Assembly (NCBI RefSeq): GCF_002967075.1
Contig: NZ_PUGE01000005.1
Coordinates: forward strand, 62,001 to 126,000
DNA: 64,000 nt
Source of the DNA: Corynebacterium sp. J010B-136
GTDB lineage: Bacteria > Actinomycetota > Actinomycetes > Mycobacteriales > Mycobacteriaceae
Reading direction: 5' to 3'
Shown here: positions 1-8,065 of the stretch, piece by piece
How the letters are laid out: every line of letters starts with the position of its first letter
How positions within the stretch are numbered: the first letter of the stretch is position 1
Notes under the pieces: generated by a model
What the model was told of the DNA's origin: nothing
Seen by the model: only the letters and a program-made list of their open reading frames with translations
The model's database searches: none
Translations under genes and position numbers: made by a program

Positions 1-2
1 AC

Positions 3-104
3 GCCGATGGCATGACCTGGCTTCCAGCGCCGAATCTTCCCAATGCCCGAATGCGCCCGCGCACTCTCACCGAACCCGTCGCGCGGCCAAACACGAAAAT
101 CTAA
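3..104 (+). CDS. Possible 3' end of an HNH/DUF222-type endonuclease (partial)
   Basis: The open frame enters from the left edge and stops at TAA 102-104, giving about 33 residues that begin ADGMTWLPAP and end in a basic, proline-rich tail. A G-M-T-W stretch followed by an Arg/Pro-rich tail resembles the C-terminus of the HNH-endonuclease/DUF222 proteins common in corynebacteria. This rests on a short tail only; the catalytic HNH motif would lie outside the window. It converges on the CPBP protease gene, overlapping it by 4 bp. Confidence 0.35.
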   Translation, partial: ADGMTWLPAPNLPNARMRPRTLTEPVARPNTKI

Positions 105-1006
105 ACCTTTTGCTTAACTCCGCGCGAGCTAACAAACAACACGACGGCGACTACCGCAAAAATCGCGATGCCAGGAACGCCCATGGGCGCAGCAAGGACG
201 CGGTCCCAATTATCACCGGTTGCAACAAGCATCGCGGGGAAACCGGCGAGCGCGTTGAAAAATGCGTGCCCAATAGCTGCGGGCAGTACGCTCTGGGAGC
301 GCAGGCTCAGCCAGCTCAACACCGCGCCGAAGGCAATGCAGAAAGCCGTGAACAGTAGCACCGCCACGGCGCCGGGAATCTGATCACTGAAGTTATAGCC
401 CGCCGCGATTAACGGTGCGTGCCACAGCCCCCAGATAACGCCAATGAGCAGCACTTGGCGCAGGCGCCCCAGCGGCTCTAAAGCATTTTGCAGCCAACCA
501 CGCCAGCCGGCTTCTTCACCGAAAGCCATGAGGGCGTTGATAGTAATGCCAGCGATAAACGCCTGGATAACCGTCATGACGATCAACACCGTCGGCGAAA
601 TATCCGCACCCGCTTCAATCAAAGGCGCACGGGTCTGCGTCATCTCCCAATCAGGATTCAGCCACCCAGCGGCAGTCGCCAGCGCGATCGACGCTGCAAT
701 CACGCCCACAACCAGCTCAAACCCGATGAATACCGAAGAAACAATCTTCTTCCAGTTACCATTCGCAAAAGATTCCTGGCCCAGCCCGACGGCACTCGTC
801 CACTTTTCAAAGGTAATAAACCGGCAAACAATGACCGTTGCAATCAGCGGCGTGAACATGCGCAGCGAAATCGGCAGGATAGCCAGCGGATGCGCCAAAC
901 CCAGAGTGCTTAAAAGAACAGCATCGAGCGCATAAGCAAGCCCGAAAGAAATCAGCACGAAGAAGCCGACGGCTCTCCAATTGACTGCTCGCGTTTCGGT
1001 ATTCAT
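101..1006 (-). CDS. CPBP family intramembrane metalloprotease
   Basis: A 301-residue polytopic membrane protein of the CPBP (CAAX protease and bacteriocin-processing, Abi) family. The family's conserved motifs are visible: EEAGWR at residues 164-169 (the Glu-Glu-x-x-x-Arg motif), WHAPL with His196 and GHAFFN with His247, which supply the metal-binding and catalytic residues of glutamic-type membrane proteases. There are around eight hydrophobic segments. The ATG overlaps the stop of the upstream regulator gene by one base (TAATG), so the two are probably translationally coupled. The substrate cannot be told from sequence; some members process peptides or confer bacteriocin immunity. Confidence 0.85.
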   Translation of the reverse strand: MNTETRAVNWRAVGFFVLISFGLAYALDAVLLSTLGLAHPLAILPISLRMFTPLIATVIVCRFITFEKWTSAVGLGQESFANGNWKKIVSSVFIGFELVVGVIAASIALATAAGWLNPDWEMTQTRAPLIEAGADISPTVLIVMTVIQAFIAGITINALMAFGEEAGWRGWLQNALEPLGRLRQVLLIGVIWGLWHAPLIAAGYNFSDQIPGAVAVLLFTAFCIAFGAVLSWLSLRSQSVLPAAIGHAFFNALAGFPAMLVATGDNWDRVLAAPMGVPGIAIFAVVAVVLFVSSRGVKQKV

Positions 1007-1668
1007 TAATCTGGCCTTTCTGTTAGTGCCTGGTCAGCGGGCACGAACCACAGTCCAGCCATGCTGCCATCGGTGTTGTAGCTAATGCGTGCAACTAGGT
1101 CGGCGGCTTCGAAGGCGAGGTGTTGTTCGACAACAGTGATGTCATCGGCAAGCCCGATAGCTTCAGCAGGCAGTCGGGTTTCTAACGCACCGCTTATCGA
1201 TGCCACCTGCGCCCACGTCGTGGCCAACCCCTCCGCATCCAAATGCGCGCCGATGACCGGACCCAATTGACCTGCTGCTTCTTCCCAGCGGGATGCGGTC
1301 AGGTCGTCTAAAAATTGCTCCGCCTTGGTTATGGCTTCGCGCTTAGTATCTTCGGTCGGTTTGTTCATCGCTTTTCCTGTCCGAGGGTCAATCGCCGTGC
1401 CAAAACGTTGGAAGGCAGCTTGGCGCGAAATGCCCAGGGCATCTCCGATGGTCTGCCACGTAATTCCACGCTCGCGGGCATCGCTCACCAAGTGCGCCAA
1501 TGCTTCATCGGCGAGCGCCTGCAAAGACCGCGCCGTGGACAGCGCATGGGTGACATCGCTGCGCGAACTTTCCCCGGAAGAGTCGTCTGAGGTGGAGAGT
1601 TCATCGGCAAGCAATGCGACTATGCGCGTGATGTGATCTGCCAGCTCGTGGCCTCGTTGATTGCCCAC
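1006..1668 (-). CDS. HTH protein with C-terminal DUF3887-like domain
   Basis: A 220-residue soluble protein. Residues about 70-89 (TWQTIGDALGISRQAAFQRF) form a clear helix-turn-helix of the type found in actinobacterial sigma-like/Xre-like proteins. The N-terminal 60 residues are helical and Ser/Asp-rich. Residues about 105-215 look like a small alpha+beta domain of the DUF3887/NTF2-like kind, which in other actinobacteria is often attached to such an HTH. It sits directly upstream of the CPBP protease with a 1-bp overlap (TAATG), so it probably regulates or works with it. The ligand and targets are unknown. Confidence 0.65.
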   Translation of the reverse strand: MGNQRGHELADHITRIVALLADELSTSDDSSGESSRSDVTHALSTARSLQALADEALAHLVSDARERGITWQTIGDALGISRQAAFQRFGTAIDPRTGKAMNKPTEDTKREAITKAEQFLDDLTASRWEEAAGQLGPVIGAHLDAEGLATTWAQVASISGALETRLPAEAIGLADDITVVEQHLAFEAADLVARISYNTDGSMAGLWFVPADQALTERPD

Positions 1669-1724
1669 GTGTCAAGTCTGCCTTTACAACAAATGCTTTG
1701 TCAAGGAAAACTTGACACGTCCCG

Positions 1725-3245
1725 TCACCAGAGACCGATGAGGTTCATCCAACCCATGCCGACGAAGATCCAGATAGCCAAAGAAATCACGCCCGCGACA
1801 AGACCCACGCCCCACCATTGCGCGACGGAGTTGTACTTCATTCCGAACAGCGTCGGCGATGCGCCACCTGCGTAATGGGTCAACGACTGGAAGATATTCG
1901 AGCAGTAAGCGAAGATCAGCGCGGACAATAGCGGCGGTGCGCCGAGTGCGAGTGCCGCGCCGAGGAAGGCGATGTACATCGCGGAAATATGCGCGGTAGC
2001 CGAGGCGAAGAAGTAGTGCGCGAAGAAGTAAATGACAACGAGCAGAATCAATGCCGTCAGCCAGCTAAGTGCGCCCAAGGAGCCGGCGATGACTTCGGAG
2101 ACCCAGTCGATGAAACCATAAGCCGATAGGGCAGTGGCCATCATGTACAACACCGCAAACCAGGTCATGGTGTCCCAGGCTGCCTTTTCCCGGATGATGT
2201 CTTCCCAGGTCAGCACTTGGAAGACCATCAGGATGATGACTCCGACAAAGGCCGTGGTCGTCGCGGAGATACCCAGGGCCAAGTCGCCGACTGTCCACAG
2301 CAGTAGCAAGACGATGAAAGTGGCGCCCAGAACCTTTTCGCCGTAGCTCATGCCGCCTAGTTGTTTTAGCTCATCGCGGGCCATCGCTTGTACTTCTGGA
2401 GTCTTTTTCAGCTCTGGCGGATAGACCATATAAATCACCAGGGGCACCACTACCAGTGCGAGAAGCCCGGGAACGATAGCGCCCATGGCCCACGTCGTCC
2501 AGGAGATATCGACGCCAAGTTCACCGGCGAGCGATGCAATCAGTGGGTTGCCTGCCATTGCAGTCAGGAACATCGCACAGGTAATGGAGTTGGAATTAGA
2601 GACCACCAGGGACAGATAAGCACCTGCACGGCGCGATGTCGGCCCGGGTTCTGAGTCGTAGGTTAGCGCCACCGACTTCATGATCGGCGCCATGATTCCA
2701 CCGCCACGGGCTGTCGCCGACGGAATTGCTGGCGACAGCACCAAGTCCGCAAGCCCCAATCCATAACCGACACCCAGCATGTGCCCGCCGACTTTGGAAA
2801 CGAAAAACAGCGCCACGCGCCGGCCGAAACCAGTCTTAATAAATCCGCGCGAGAGCAAGAAAGCCATGACGATCAACCAAATTGTGGAATTGCCAAAGCC
2901 GACCAGCGCATAGGGTGCGCCCGGGTTATCACTATCCGGCGACAGCGGAACAATCCCGGTGAGCACCGTGGCGATCATGCCGATGATTGTCACCGCACCC
3001 ATCGGCATCGGCGCCATGATGATGCACACGATGGTGGCCACGAAAATGCCAAACATGCGCCACGCTTGGTCCGTCAGCGCCTCCGGATGCGGACTGAACC
3101 AGAAAATCAGCGCAATAATAATGGGAACACCGAAGCCGAGCCCCATTTTGCGCCAGTGTTGAGTGGGCGGGGCATCGACACGCTGCTGCGGCGGCGAAGC
3201 GTGCGACCGCGACTGGCTAGGTGTGCTGATGGGACTGGCAGACAT
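1725..3245 (-). CDS. DASS-family anion symporter (SLC13-like, di-/tricarboxylate)
   Basis: A 506-residue protein with about 12 hydrophobic segments after a hydrophilic, Pro/Ser-rich N-terminus of roughly 30 residues. It carries the divalent anion:sodium symporter signature around SNSNSITCAMFLTAMAGNP (the substrate/Na+-binding SNT-type motif). Family members import malate, succinate, 2-oxoglutarate or citrate/tartrate; the exact substrate cannot be assigned. The start at 3245 is ATG with a GGGAG ribosome-binding site about 8 bases upstream. It is transcribed alone; no two-component sensor of the CitAB type is adjacent. In C. glutamicum, DccT is of this family. Confidence 0.85.
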   Translation of the reverse strand: MSASPISTPSQSRSHASPPQQRVDAPPTQHWRKMGLGFGVPIIIALIFWFSPHPEALTDQAWRMFGIFVATIVCIIMAPMPMGAVTIIGMIATVLTGIVPLSPDSDNPGAPYALVGFGNSTIWLIVMAFLLSRGFIKTGFGRRVALFFVSKVGGHMLGVGYGLGLADLVLSPAIPSATARGGGIMAPIMKSVALTYDSEPGPTSRRAGAYLSLVVSNSNSITCAMFLTAMAGNPLIASLAGELGVDISWTTWAMGAIVPGLLALVVVPLVIYMVYPPELKKTPEVQAMARDELKQLGGMSYGEKVLGATFIVLLLLWTVGDLALGISATTTAFVGVIILMVFQVLTWEDIIREKAAWDTMTWFAVLYMMATALSAYGFIDWVSEVIAGSLGALSWLTALILLVVIYFFAHYFFASATAHISAMYIAFLGAALALGAPPLLSALIFAYCSNIFQSLTHYAGGASPTLFGMKYNSVAQWWGVGLVAGVISLAIWIFVGMGWMNLIGLW

Positions 3246-3417
3246 AAGGTAGCTCCCGTCGTGAAACTGCTCCTGCCTTGTGCAGGAACTCGCCGCGGAT
3301 ATCGCTCTCCCCGAGTAGTGGGAAGAAAACCTTCCGCTAAGTCCCAGCTTAGTAACTTGCTATGACGGGAGGAAGGCCAGTGACCTGCTAAAAAGGTGAG
3401 ATTCGCTACACGGTGGC

Positions 3418-3627
3418 CTAGCCTAAGTCACTATCGGGATTACACCGTTCCCGATGCTTTTCGGACGTGCTCCAGTGGATAATTAGCGCACCAATCACGG
3501 TGGTCGATAGCGCAAGAACAACCGTTATGGTGGAGATCTCGCCGGCAATCGCTGCCGCTAAAGTCCCGAGTGCACACACAATTGCCGCCACCCCGAGTGC
3601 GAATCCAGTCTTGTGGTGAATCTTCAT
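3418..3627 (-). CDS. Small two-helix membrane protein, unknown function
   Basis: A 69-residue protein with two hydrophobic helices (roughly residues 9-28 and 32-52) and a charged C-terminal tail rich in Lys, Arg and Asp. I recognise no family. It lies between the DASS transporter and the divergent osmoprotectant ABC operon, whose first start codon is only about 75 bp away on the other strand, so the two may share a promoter region. Start ATG at 3627. Confidence 0.55.
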   Translation of the reverse strand: MKIHHKTGFALGVAAIVCALGTLAAAIAGEISTITVVLALSTTVIGALIIHWSTSEKHRERCNPDSDLG

Positions 3628-3701
3628 GCTTACACGGTACCTGCGGGGAAAGAATCTGTTTTCCGGCTTTTTCCTTGTGCGTCGGTTCTATACTGGTGCC
3701 C

Positions 3702-4514
3702 ATGATCGAGTTTGAACACGTCACCAAGTCCTATCCGGACCAAACCGTGGCGGTAGCAGATTTCTCGCTTGCCATAGACTCGCATCGCACCATCGCGCTC
3801 GTGGGTTCTTCCGGTTCGGGTAAGACAACGCTGCTGCGCATGGTAAACCGCATGGTAGAGCCCACCGCAGGCCGCGTGCTTATCGATGGCACCGATATCG
3901 CCACCGTTGACCCCGTCAAGCTGCGTCGCTCCATTGGATACGTTTTGCAGCAAGGTGGCCTGATGCCGCACCGCACGGTGGTGGATAATGTTGCTGCCGT
4001 GTTGCGCTTAAACGGTATGGCGAAATCTCCAGCGCGCGAGCGCGCGCTGGAGATGATGGACCGCGTCGGGCTTGACCGCGCGATGGCCAAGCGCTACCCA
4101 GGGCAGCTTTCCGGTGGCCAGCAACAGCGCGTTGGCGTTGCGCGGGCGCTGGCACCGGAGCCGAATATTTTGCTCATGGATGAACCTTTCGGCGCAGTAG
4201 ATCCGATTGTGCGCCGCGAACTCCAAGATGAGCTGCTGCGACTGCAGGCAGAACTCGGAAAGACCATTGTTTTTGTCACTCACGACATTGATGAAGCATT
4301 CCGCTTGGGCGATGAAGTCGTGATTTTAAAGCCCGGCGGGGTCATCGCTCAGCAGGGCACCCCGGCAGAAATTATGGCGCATCCGGCAGATGATTTCGTG
4401 CGCGGTTTCGTAGGCAGCGACCGCGGGGAGCGGCAGCTGCGGATTGAAAAGCACGATGGGCGCACCGTTGCCGTGGACGTCAACGGCCGCCCTGTCGGAG
4501 TGATCAGCCAATGA
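3702..4514 (+). CDS. Osmoprotectant ABC transporter, ATP-binding subunit
   Basis: An ATPase of 270 residues from the ATG at 3702 (MIEFEHV); an upstream in-frame extension to 3570 has no family-like sequence and is rejected. GTG at 3696 is a possible alternative. Walker A GSSGSGKTT (about 35-43), signature LSGGQQQR, Walker B LLMDEPFG and H-loop VTHD are all intact. It resembles the ProV/OpuCA group for glycine betaine, carnitine or choline but lacks the C-terminal CBS pair of OpuCA, so osmosensing via CBS is unlikely. It is first in a four-gene operon; its TGA overlaps the next ATG (ATGA at 4511-4514). Confidence 0.88.
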   Translation: MIEFEHVTKSYPDQTVAVADFSLAIDSHRTIALVGSSGSGKTTLLRMVNRMVEPTAGRVLIDGTDIATVDPVKLRRSIGYVLQQGGLMPHRTVVDNVAAVLRLNGMAKSPARERALEMMDRVGLDRAMAKRYPGQLSGGQQQRVGVARALAPEPNILLMDEPFGAVDPIVRRELQDELLRLQAELGKTIVFVTHDIDEAFRLGDEVVILKPGGVIAQQGTPAEIMAHPADDFVRGFVGSDRGERQLRIEKHDGRTVAVDVNGRPVGVISQ

Positions 4515-5170
4515 CGTGGCTGCAACTGAATTGGCCACAGGCACTGGAACTGTTGTGGGCGCACCTCACCTTGGCCATTCCGGCGATTGTGCTCAGCGCC
4601 CTCATCGCCATTCCGGTTGGCCGTTTTGCCTTTCGTAGCCCCCGTATCGGCGGTCCGCTGCTGAGCACCGCGACGTTGCTCTATGCCATCCCGGCCCTGC
4701 CAATGTTGATTATCGTGCCGGTGATTTTCGGCGTGGGCCTGCGCTCCCCGGCGACGATGATCATCGCGCTGACCGCCTACGGCGTGGCCCTGTATGTGCG
4801 CACCAGCGCTGATGCTTTCGGCTCCGTGGATCGTACAGTGCGCGATTCCGCCACCGCTATGGGCTATGCTCCACAGAAGCTGTTTTGGCAGGTAGACCTA
4901 CCCCTTTCCACTCCGGTGCTCATCGCCGGATTGCGCGTGGTGTCAGTATCGACCATCGGCCTGGTCACCATCGGCGCGCTAATCGGCGTGCAAAACCTGG
5001 GCACGCTGATGACCGACGGTTTCCAGCGCGGCATCGCCGGCGAAGTTGCCGTAGGCGTCATCGCCACGGTGCTTTTGGCGTTGGTGATTGATGCGCTGCT
5101 GTTGATCATCGGCAAGCTGCTTACCCCCTGGACGCGCCGGGTGGAATCCACCAAGGCGGTGAGCGTATGA
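4511..5170 (+). CDS. Osmoprotectant ABC transporter, permease (OpuCB-like)
   Basis: A 219-residue inner-membrane permease with about five hydrophobic segments and the EAA-loop type sequence (DSATAMGYAPQKLFWQVDLPL, about 112-132) that docks on the ATPase. Its size and sequence fit the short BetaT/OpuCB permeases, which form a heteromeric pore with a second permease. Both gene junctions overlap by 4 bp, indicating tight translational coupling with the ATPase before it and the second permease after it. The substrate is inferred from the family and the binding protein. Confidence 0.87.
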   Translation: MTWLQLNWPQALELLWAHLTLAIPAIVLSALIAIPVGRFAFRSPRIGGPLLSTATLLYAIPALPMLIIVPVIFGVGLRSPATMIIALTAYGVALYVRTSADAFGSVDRTVRDSATAMGYAPQKLFWQVDLPLSTPVLIAGLRVVSVSTIGLVTIGALIGVQNLGTLMTDGFQRGIAGEVAVGVIATVLLALVIDALLLIIGKLLTPWTRRVESTKAVSV

Positions 5171-5841
5171 ACCTTGTAGCGCAAGGCTGGCAATGGTTGA
5201 CAGATCCCGCCCATTGGACGGGCATTGCCGGAATCCCCAACCGCCTGGCAGAGCATGTCACCGTGACCTTCGCAGCGCTGGTAGTAGCGGCAATTATTGC
5301 CATTCCCGCAGGGCTTATCATCGGCCATACCCGCCGCGGTGCAGCGGTAGTCGGTGCGATTACCGGTGGCGTGCGCGCTATCCCGACCTTGGGCCTGTTG
5401 ACGCTTTTGGGCTTGTGGTTGGGCATTGGCATCGAAGCACCATTTATCGCCCTGGTGGTCTTAGCCATTCCCTCGCTGTTGGTCGGTGCGTATTCCGGCG
5501 TGGAAGCCATCGATAGCCACACCCCGCAGGCGGTCCAAGCCATCGGCATGCGACCTGCCCAAGTGCTGCTCACCGTGGAACTGCCACTCGCGCTACCCGT
5601 GATCGTCGGCGGCATCCGCGCCGCGACCTTGCAATTGGTAGCCACCACAACCCTTGCCGCCTACACTGCCGATACCGGGCTCGGCCGCTATATTTTCTCC
5701 GGGCTGAAAACCCGTGACTACGCGGAGATGCTCGGCGGCGCCGTTCTCGTCATCGTCGTTGCGGTTATCCTCGAACTTATCCTCGCTACCTGTCAACGCC
5801 TCGCGCACCGCGTTGCTCTTCCCGCTTCCCACAACCTCTAA
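5167..5841 (+). CDS. Osmoprotectant ABC transporter, permease (OpuCD-like)
   Basis: A 224-residue second permease of the operon with about five membrane segments. The EAA-type loop is visible as QAIGMRPAQVLLTVELPLALP (about 124-144). It starts at ATGA 5167-5170, overlapping the first permease. It is followed after 11 bp by the substrate-binding lipoprotein, giving the order ATPase-permease-permease-binding protein typical of opuC/osmU loci. Confidence 0.87.
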   Translation: MNLVAQGWQWLTDPAHWTGIAGIPNRLAEHVTVTFAALVVAAIIAIPAGLIIGHTRRGAAVVGAITGGVRAIPTLGLLTLLGLWLGIGIEAPFIALVVLAIPSLLVGAYSGVEAIDSHTPQAVQAIGMRPAQVLLTVELPLALPVIVGGIRAATLQLVATTTLAAYTADTGLGRYIFSGLKTRDYAEMLGGAVLVIVVAVILELILATCQRLAHRVALPASHNL

Positions 5842-5852
5842 GGACTAACCCC

Positions 5853-6764
5853 ATGTTCTCTAAAAACCGTTTGACCGCACTTGCTGCACTCGCCGTTACC
5901 AGCACCTTTGCTCTGACCGCGTGCGGTACCGACAGCAGCCCATTAGAAGATGACGCCACAAACGATGACACCATTGTTATCGGCTCGCAGGATTATTACT
6001 CCAATGAGATCATCGCCGAAACTTACGCGCAGGCGCTAGAAAATGCTGGTTATGCTGTGGATCGGCAGTTCCGCATCGGCCAGCGCGAGGCCTACCTGCC
6101 GGAAATCGAAGCCGGGGAGATTGACCTTTTCCCCGAGTATTCCGGGCCGGTCCTGCAGTACTGGGAGCCAGATACCGAAGCGCGCCTGCCGGATGACGTG
6201 TACGCAGCGCTTGTCGATGCCTCCCCCGACGGCCTCAACATCCTCGACCAATCACCGGCCACTGACCAGGATTCCTATGTCATCACCCAAGAATTTGCCG
6301 ATGAGTGGGGGATTGAAAATGTCGAAGACCTCTCCAAGGTCACCGAACCGATGACTTTGGGTGCTAACTCCGAAGGCGAATCGCGCCCGAATGGTCCGAA
6401 GGGCCTGGAAGAAACTTATGGCGTCAAGGTAGATTTCGCGCCGATCGAAGACAGCGGCGGACCGCTCACCGTCAAAGCCCTCAAAGACGGCGATGTTCAA
6501 ATGGCGATTATCTACACCGCCGACCCATCCATTGAGTCCAATAACTTAGTGACCCTGGAAGATACCAAGGGCCTGTTCTTGTCCTCCAACGTTGTGCCGC
6601 TGGCCAGCGACAAAGTAGATGACAAGGCGGCCGAAGTTATCAATGAAGTCTCCGCCGCGATGAGTCCCGAAGACCTAGTCTCTTTGAATAACCGCAGCGT
6701 CACCGACCAGTTGCCCGCCGCGGACATCGCCAAGGACTGGCTGGAAGAAAAGGGCCTGGCGTAG
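5853..6764 (+). CDS. Osmoprotectant ABC transporter, substrate-binding lipoprotein
   Basis: A 303-residue extracytoplasmic binding protein. The N-terminus is a lipoprotein signal: basic FSKNR, a hydrophobic stretch and lipobox LTAC with the acylated Cys at about residue 24. The mature part has the OpuAC/OsmX-type fold: IVIGSQDYYSNEIIAE near the start and EYSGPVLQYW (about 90-99), the region that in this family supplies the aromatic cage for quaternary amines. It closes the transporter operon. The exact ligand (betaine, carnitine, choline) is not decidable here. Confidence 0.87.
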   Translation: MFSKNRLTALAALAVTSTFALTACGTDSSPLEDDATNDDTIVIGSQDYYSNEIIAETYAQALENAGYAVDRQFRIGQREAYLPEIEAGEIDLFPEYSGPVLQYWEPDTEARLPDDVYAALVDASPDGLNILDQSPATDQDSYVITQEFADEWGIENVEDLSKVTEPMTLGANSEGESRPNGPKGLEETYGVKVDFAPIEDSGGPLTVKALKDGDVQMAIIYTADPSIESNNLVTLEDTKGLFLSSNVVPLASDKVDDKAAEVINEVSAAMSPEDLVSLNNRSVTDQLPAADIAKDWLEEKGLA

Positions 6765-6766
6765 TC

Positions 6767-7525
6767 ATGCCGGAGAAAGCCGCACACGTCATCCTTGTTC
6801 CGGGTGCTTGGATGGGCGGCTGGATCTGGGAGCCGACGGTGAAGCGGCTGCGCGCTCACGGCATCGACGCGGAAACGATGACCCTTCGCGGCCTTGAGTC
6901 TGGGCAATCTGATACTGATATTGCGGGCGTGAGCCTCGAGAACCACGTGCAGCAGCTTGTCGAGCACATCGCGCAGACCCGCGCCGACAAAGTGATTTTG
7001 GTGTCGCATTCTTATTCTGGGGTGGTGGTGGCATCGGCAGCCGACCGGCTACGCGCCCAGGTCGCTGGCATCATTCACATCGGCGCTTTCTTGCCTGTCG
7101 ATGCCCACGCGCTTCTCGATAACTGGGGTGCTACCGATGATGAACGCGCGCAAGAAAAGGAAGATACCGAGGCCGCCGGTAACCTGTGGCATGCTCCCAC
7201 GCGTGAGATGTTCGATTACGTTGACGACCTCACCGATGCCGACCGCGACTATCTAGCTTCGAAATTCACAGCGCACCCTGGCCGAACGGTCCTTGATGCA
7301 GCGCACCTATCGTCGCCAGTGGAGGAGCAGCCTTCGACCTATGTTGCGTTGACGTTAAAGGATGATTTCGATGCCGCCTGGGAGGATGCTCCCGCCGTTG
7401 CCAAATCGGCTTCCTCGTGGCATCGACGCAGCCTAGTCAGCGGCCACTGGCCGATGCTCTCTGCCTTCGACGAGACCGTCACGCTCATTGAAGAAGAAAT
7501 CCGCCATTATGGAAGTTCCGCTTAG
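6767..7525 (+). CDS. Alpha/beta-fold hydrolase (esterase-like)
   Basis: A 252-residue soluble hydrolase. The oxyanion region is VPGAWMGGWIW (about 11-21), the nucleophile elbow SHSYSG (about 80-85, Ser82 the likely nucleophile) and a C-terminal GHWPM supplies the catalytic His. The pattern matches plant methylesterase/pyrethroid-hydrolase-like bacterial proteins. The ATG is 2 bp after the binding-protein stop, so it is probably cotranscribed with the osmoprotectant transporter, though no functional link is obvious. Its 3' end overlaps the convergent GNAT gene by 4 bp. Confidence 0.8.
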   Translation: MPEKAAHVILVPGAWMGGWIWEPTVKRLRAHGIDAETMTLRGLESGQSDTDIAGVSLENHVQQLVEHIAQTRADKVILVSHSYSGVVVASAADRLRAQVAGIIHIGAFLPVDAHALLDNWGATDDERAQEKEDTEAAGNLWHAPTREMFDYVDDLTDADRDYLASKFTAHPGRTVLDAAHLSSPVEEQPSTYVALTLKDDFDAAWEDAPAVAKSASSWHRRSLVSGHWPMLSAFDETVTLIEEEIRHYGSSA

Positions 7526-8040
7526 AAACGTTTCACCAAAACGTAGTGGCCTTCGCGCTCGCTGACCTGTTCAAACCCTAAGTGGAGATACAGGCGGTGA
7601 GCGCGTTCATTTGCCGCGGCTACCGACAGTGAAATACCGGGAGCGCCCATCTGACGGGCGAGCTGCGTCGCGGCTTCCAACAATGTGGTTCCGATTCCCT
7701 CGCCCTTGTAGCGGTTCTCCACCGCCAAGGCGAGCTCCGGGATACCTTCTTCGACGTGGCCGAAACCGTGGAGTTCATCGGTGCCCCAGTTCAACCACAC
7801 GCCACCAGCGGGGATATGCCCGCGCCAGGCGATGAATCCGCCTTTTTCTTCCGTCCAGTTCTGCAGATAATAAATCCAGTCGCGGTCAAAATCTGCGGTT
7901 ACCTCACCAAGTTCGTCACCGAAGGTATCGGTCAGGAAATTCAAACGCGACAGGTACGTGCGGTCTGATTCGGTGGCGACGACCAGGACCAAGTCATCTT
8001 CTGAACTGCTTTCTGGGCTGCTTACGGGAGTGGAATTCAT
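7522..8040 (-). CDS. GNAT family N-acetyltransferase
   Basis: A 172-residue acetyltransferase from the ATG at 8040 (MNSTPVS); ATG 8049 is an alternative. A longer reading up to 8121 would overlap the ABC exporter gene by 56 bp and adds no conserved sequence. The acetyl-CoA binding loop is RYKGEGIGTTLL, followed by the typical ANERAHRLYLHLGF strand-helix at the C-terminus. The acceptor substrate is unknown. It lies just downstream of the ABC exporter pair on the same strand and could be part of that unit. Confidence 0.78.
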   Translation of the reverse strand: MNSTPVSSPESSSEDDLVLVVATESDRTYLSRLNFLTDTFGDELGEVTADFDRDWIYYLQNWTEEKGGFIAWRGHIPAGGVWLNWGTDELHGFGHVEEGIPELALAVENRYKGEGIGTTLLEAATQLARQMGAPGISLSVAAANERAHRLYLHLGFEQVSEREGHYVLVKRF

Positions 8041-8065
8041 GCGCACCATTTTAACGCGCGCGTAC

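Noticed and set aside
3400..3430. TAGCCTAAG resembling a DtxR half-site
   Set aside because: Only a partial match inside the 3' end of a gene and not at a promoter.
3570..3701. Upstream extension of the osmoprotectant ATPase
   Set aside because: The extra 44 codons do not resemble the family; the normal N-terminus begins at 3702.
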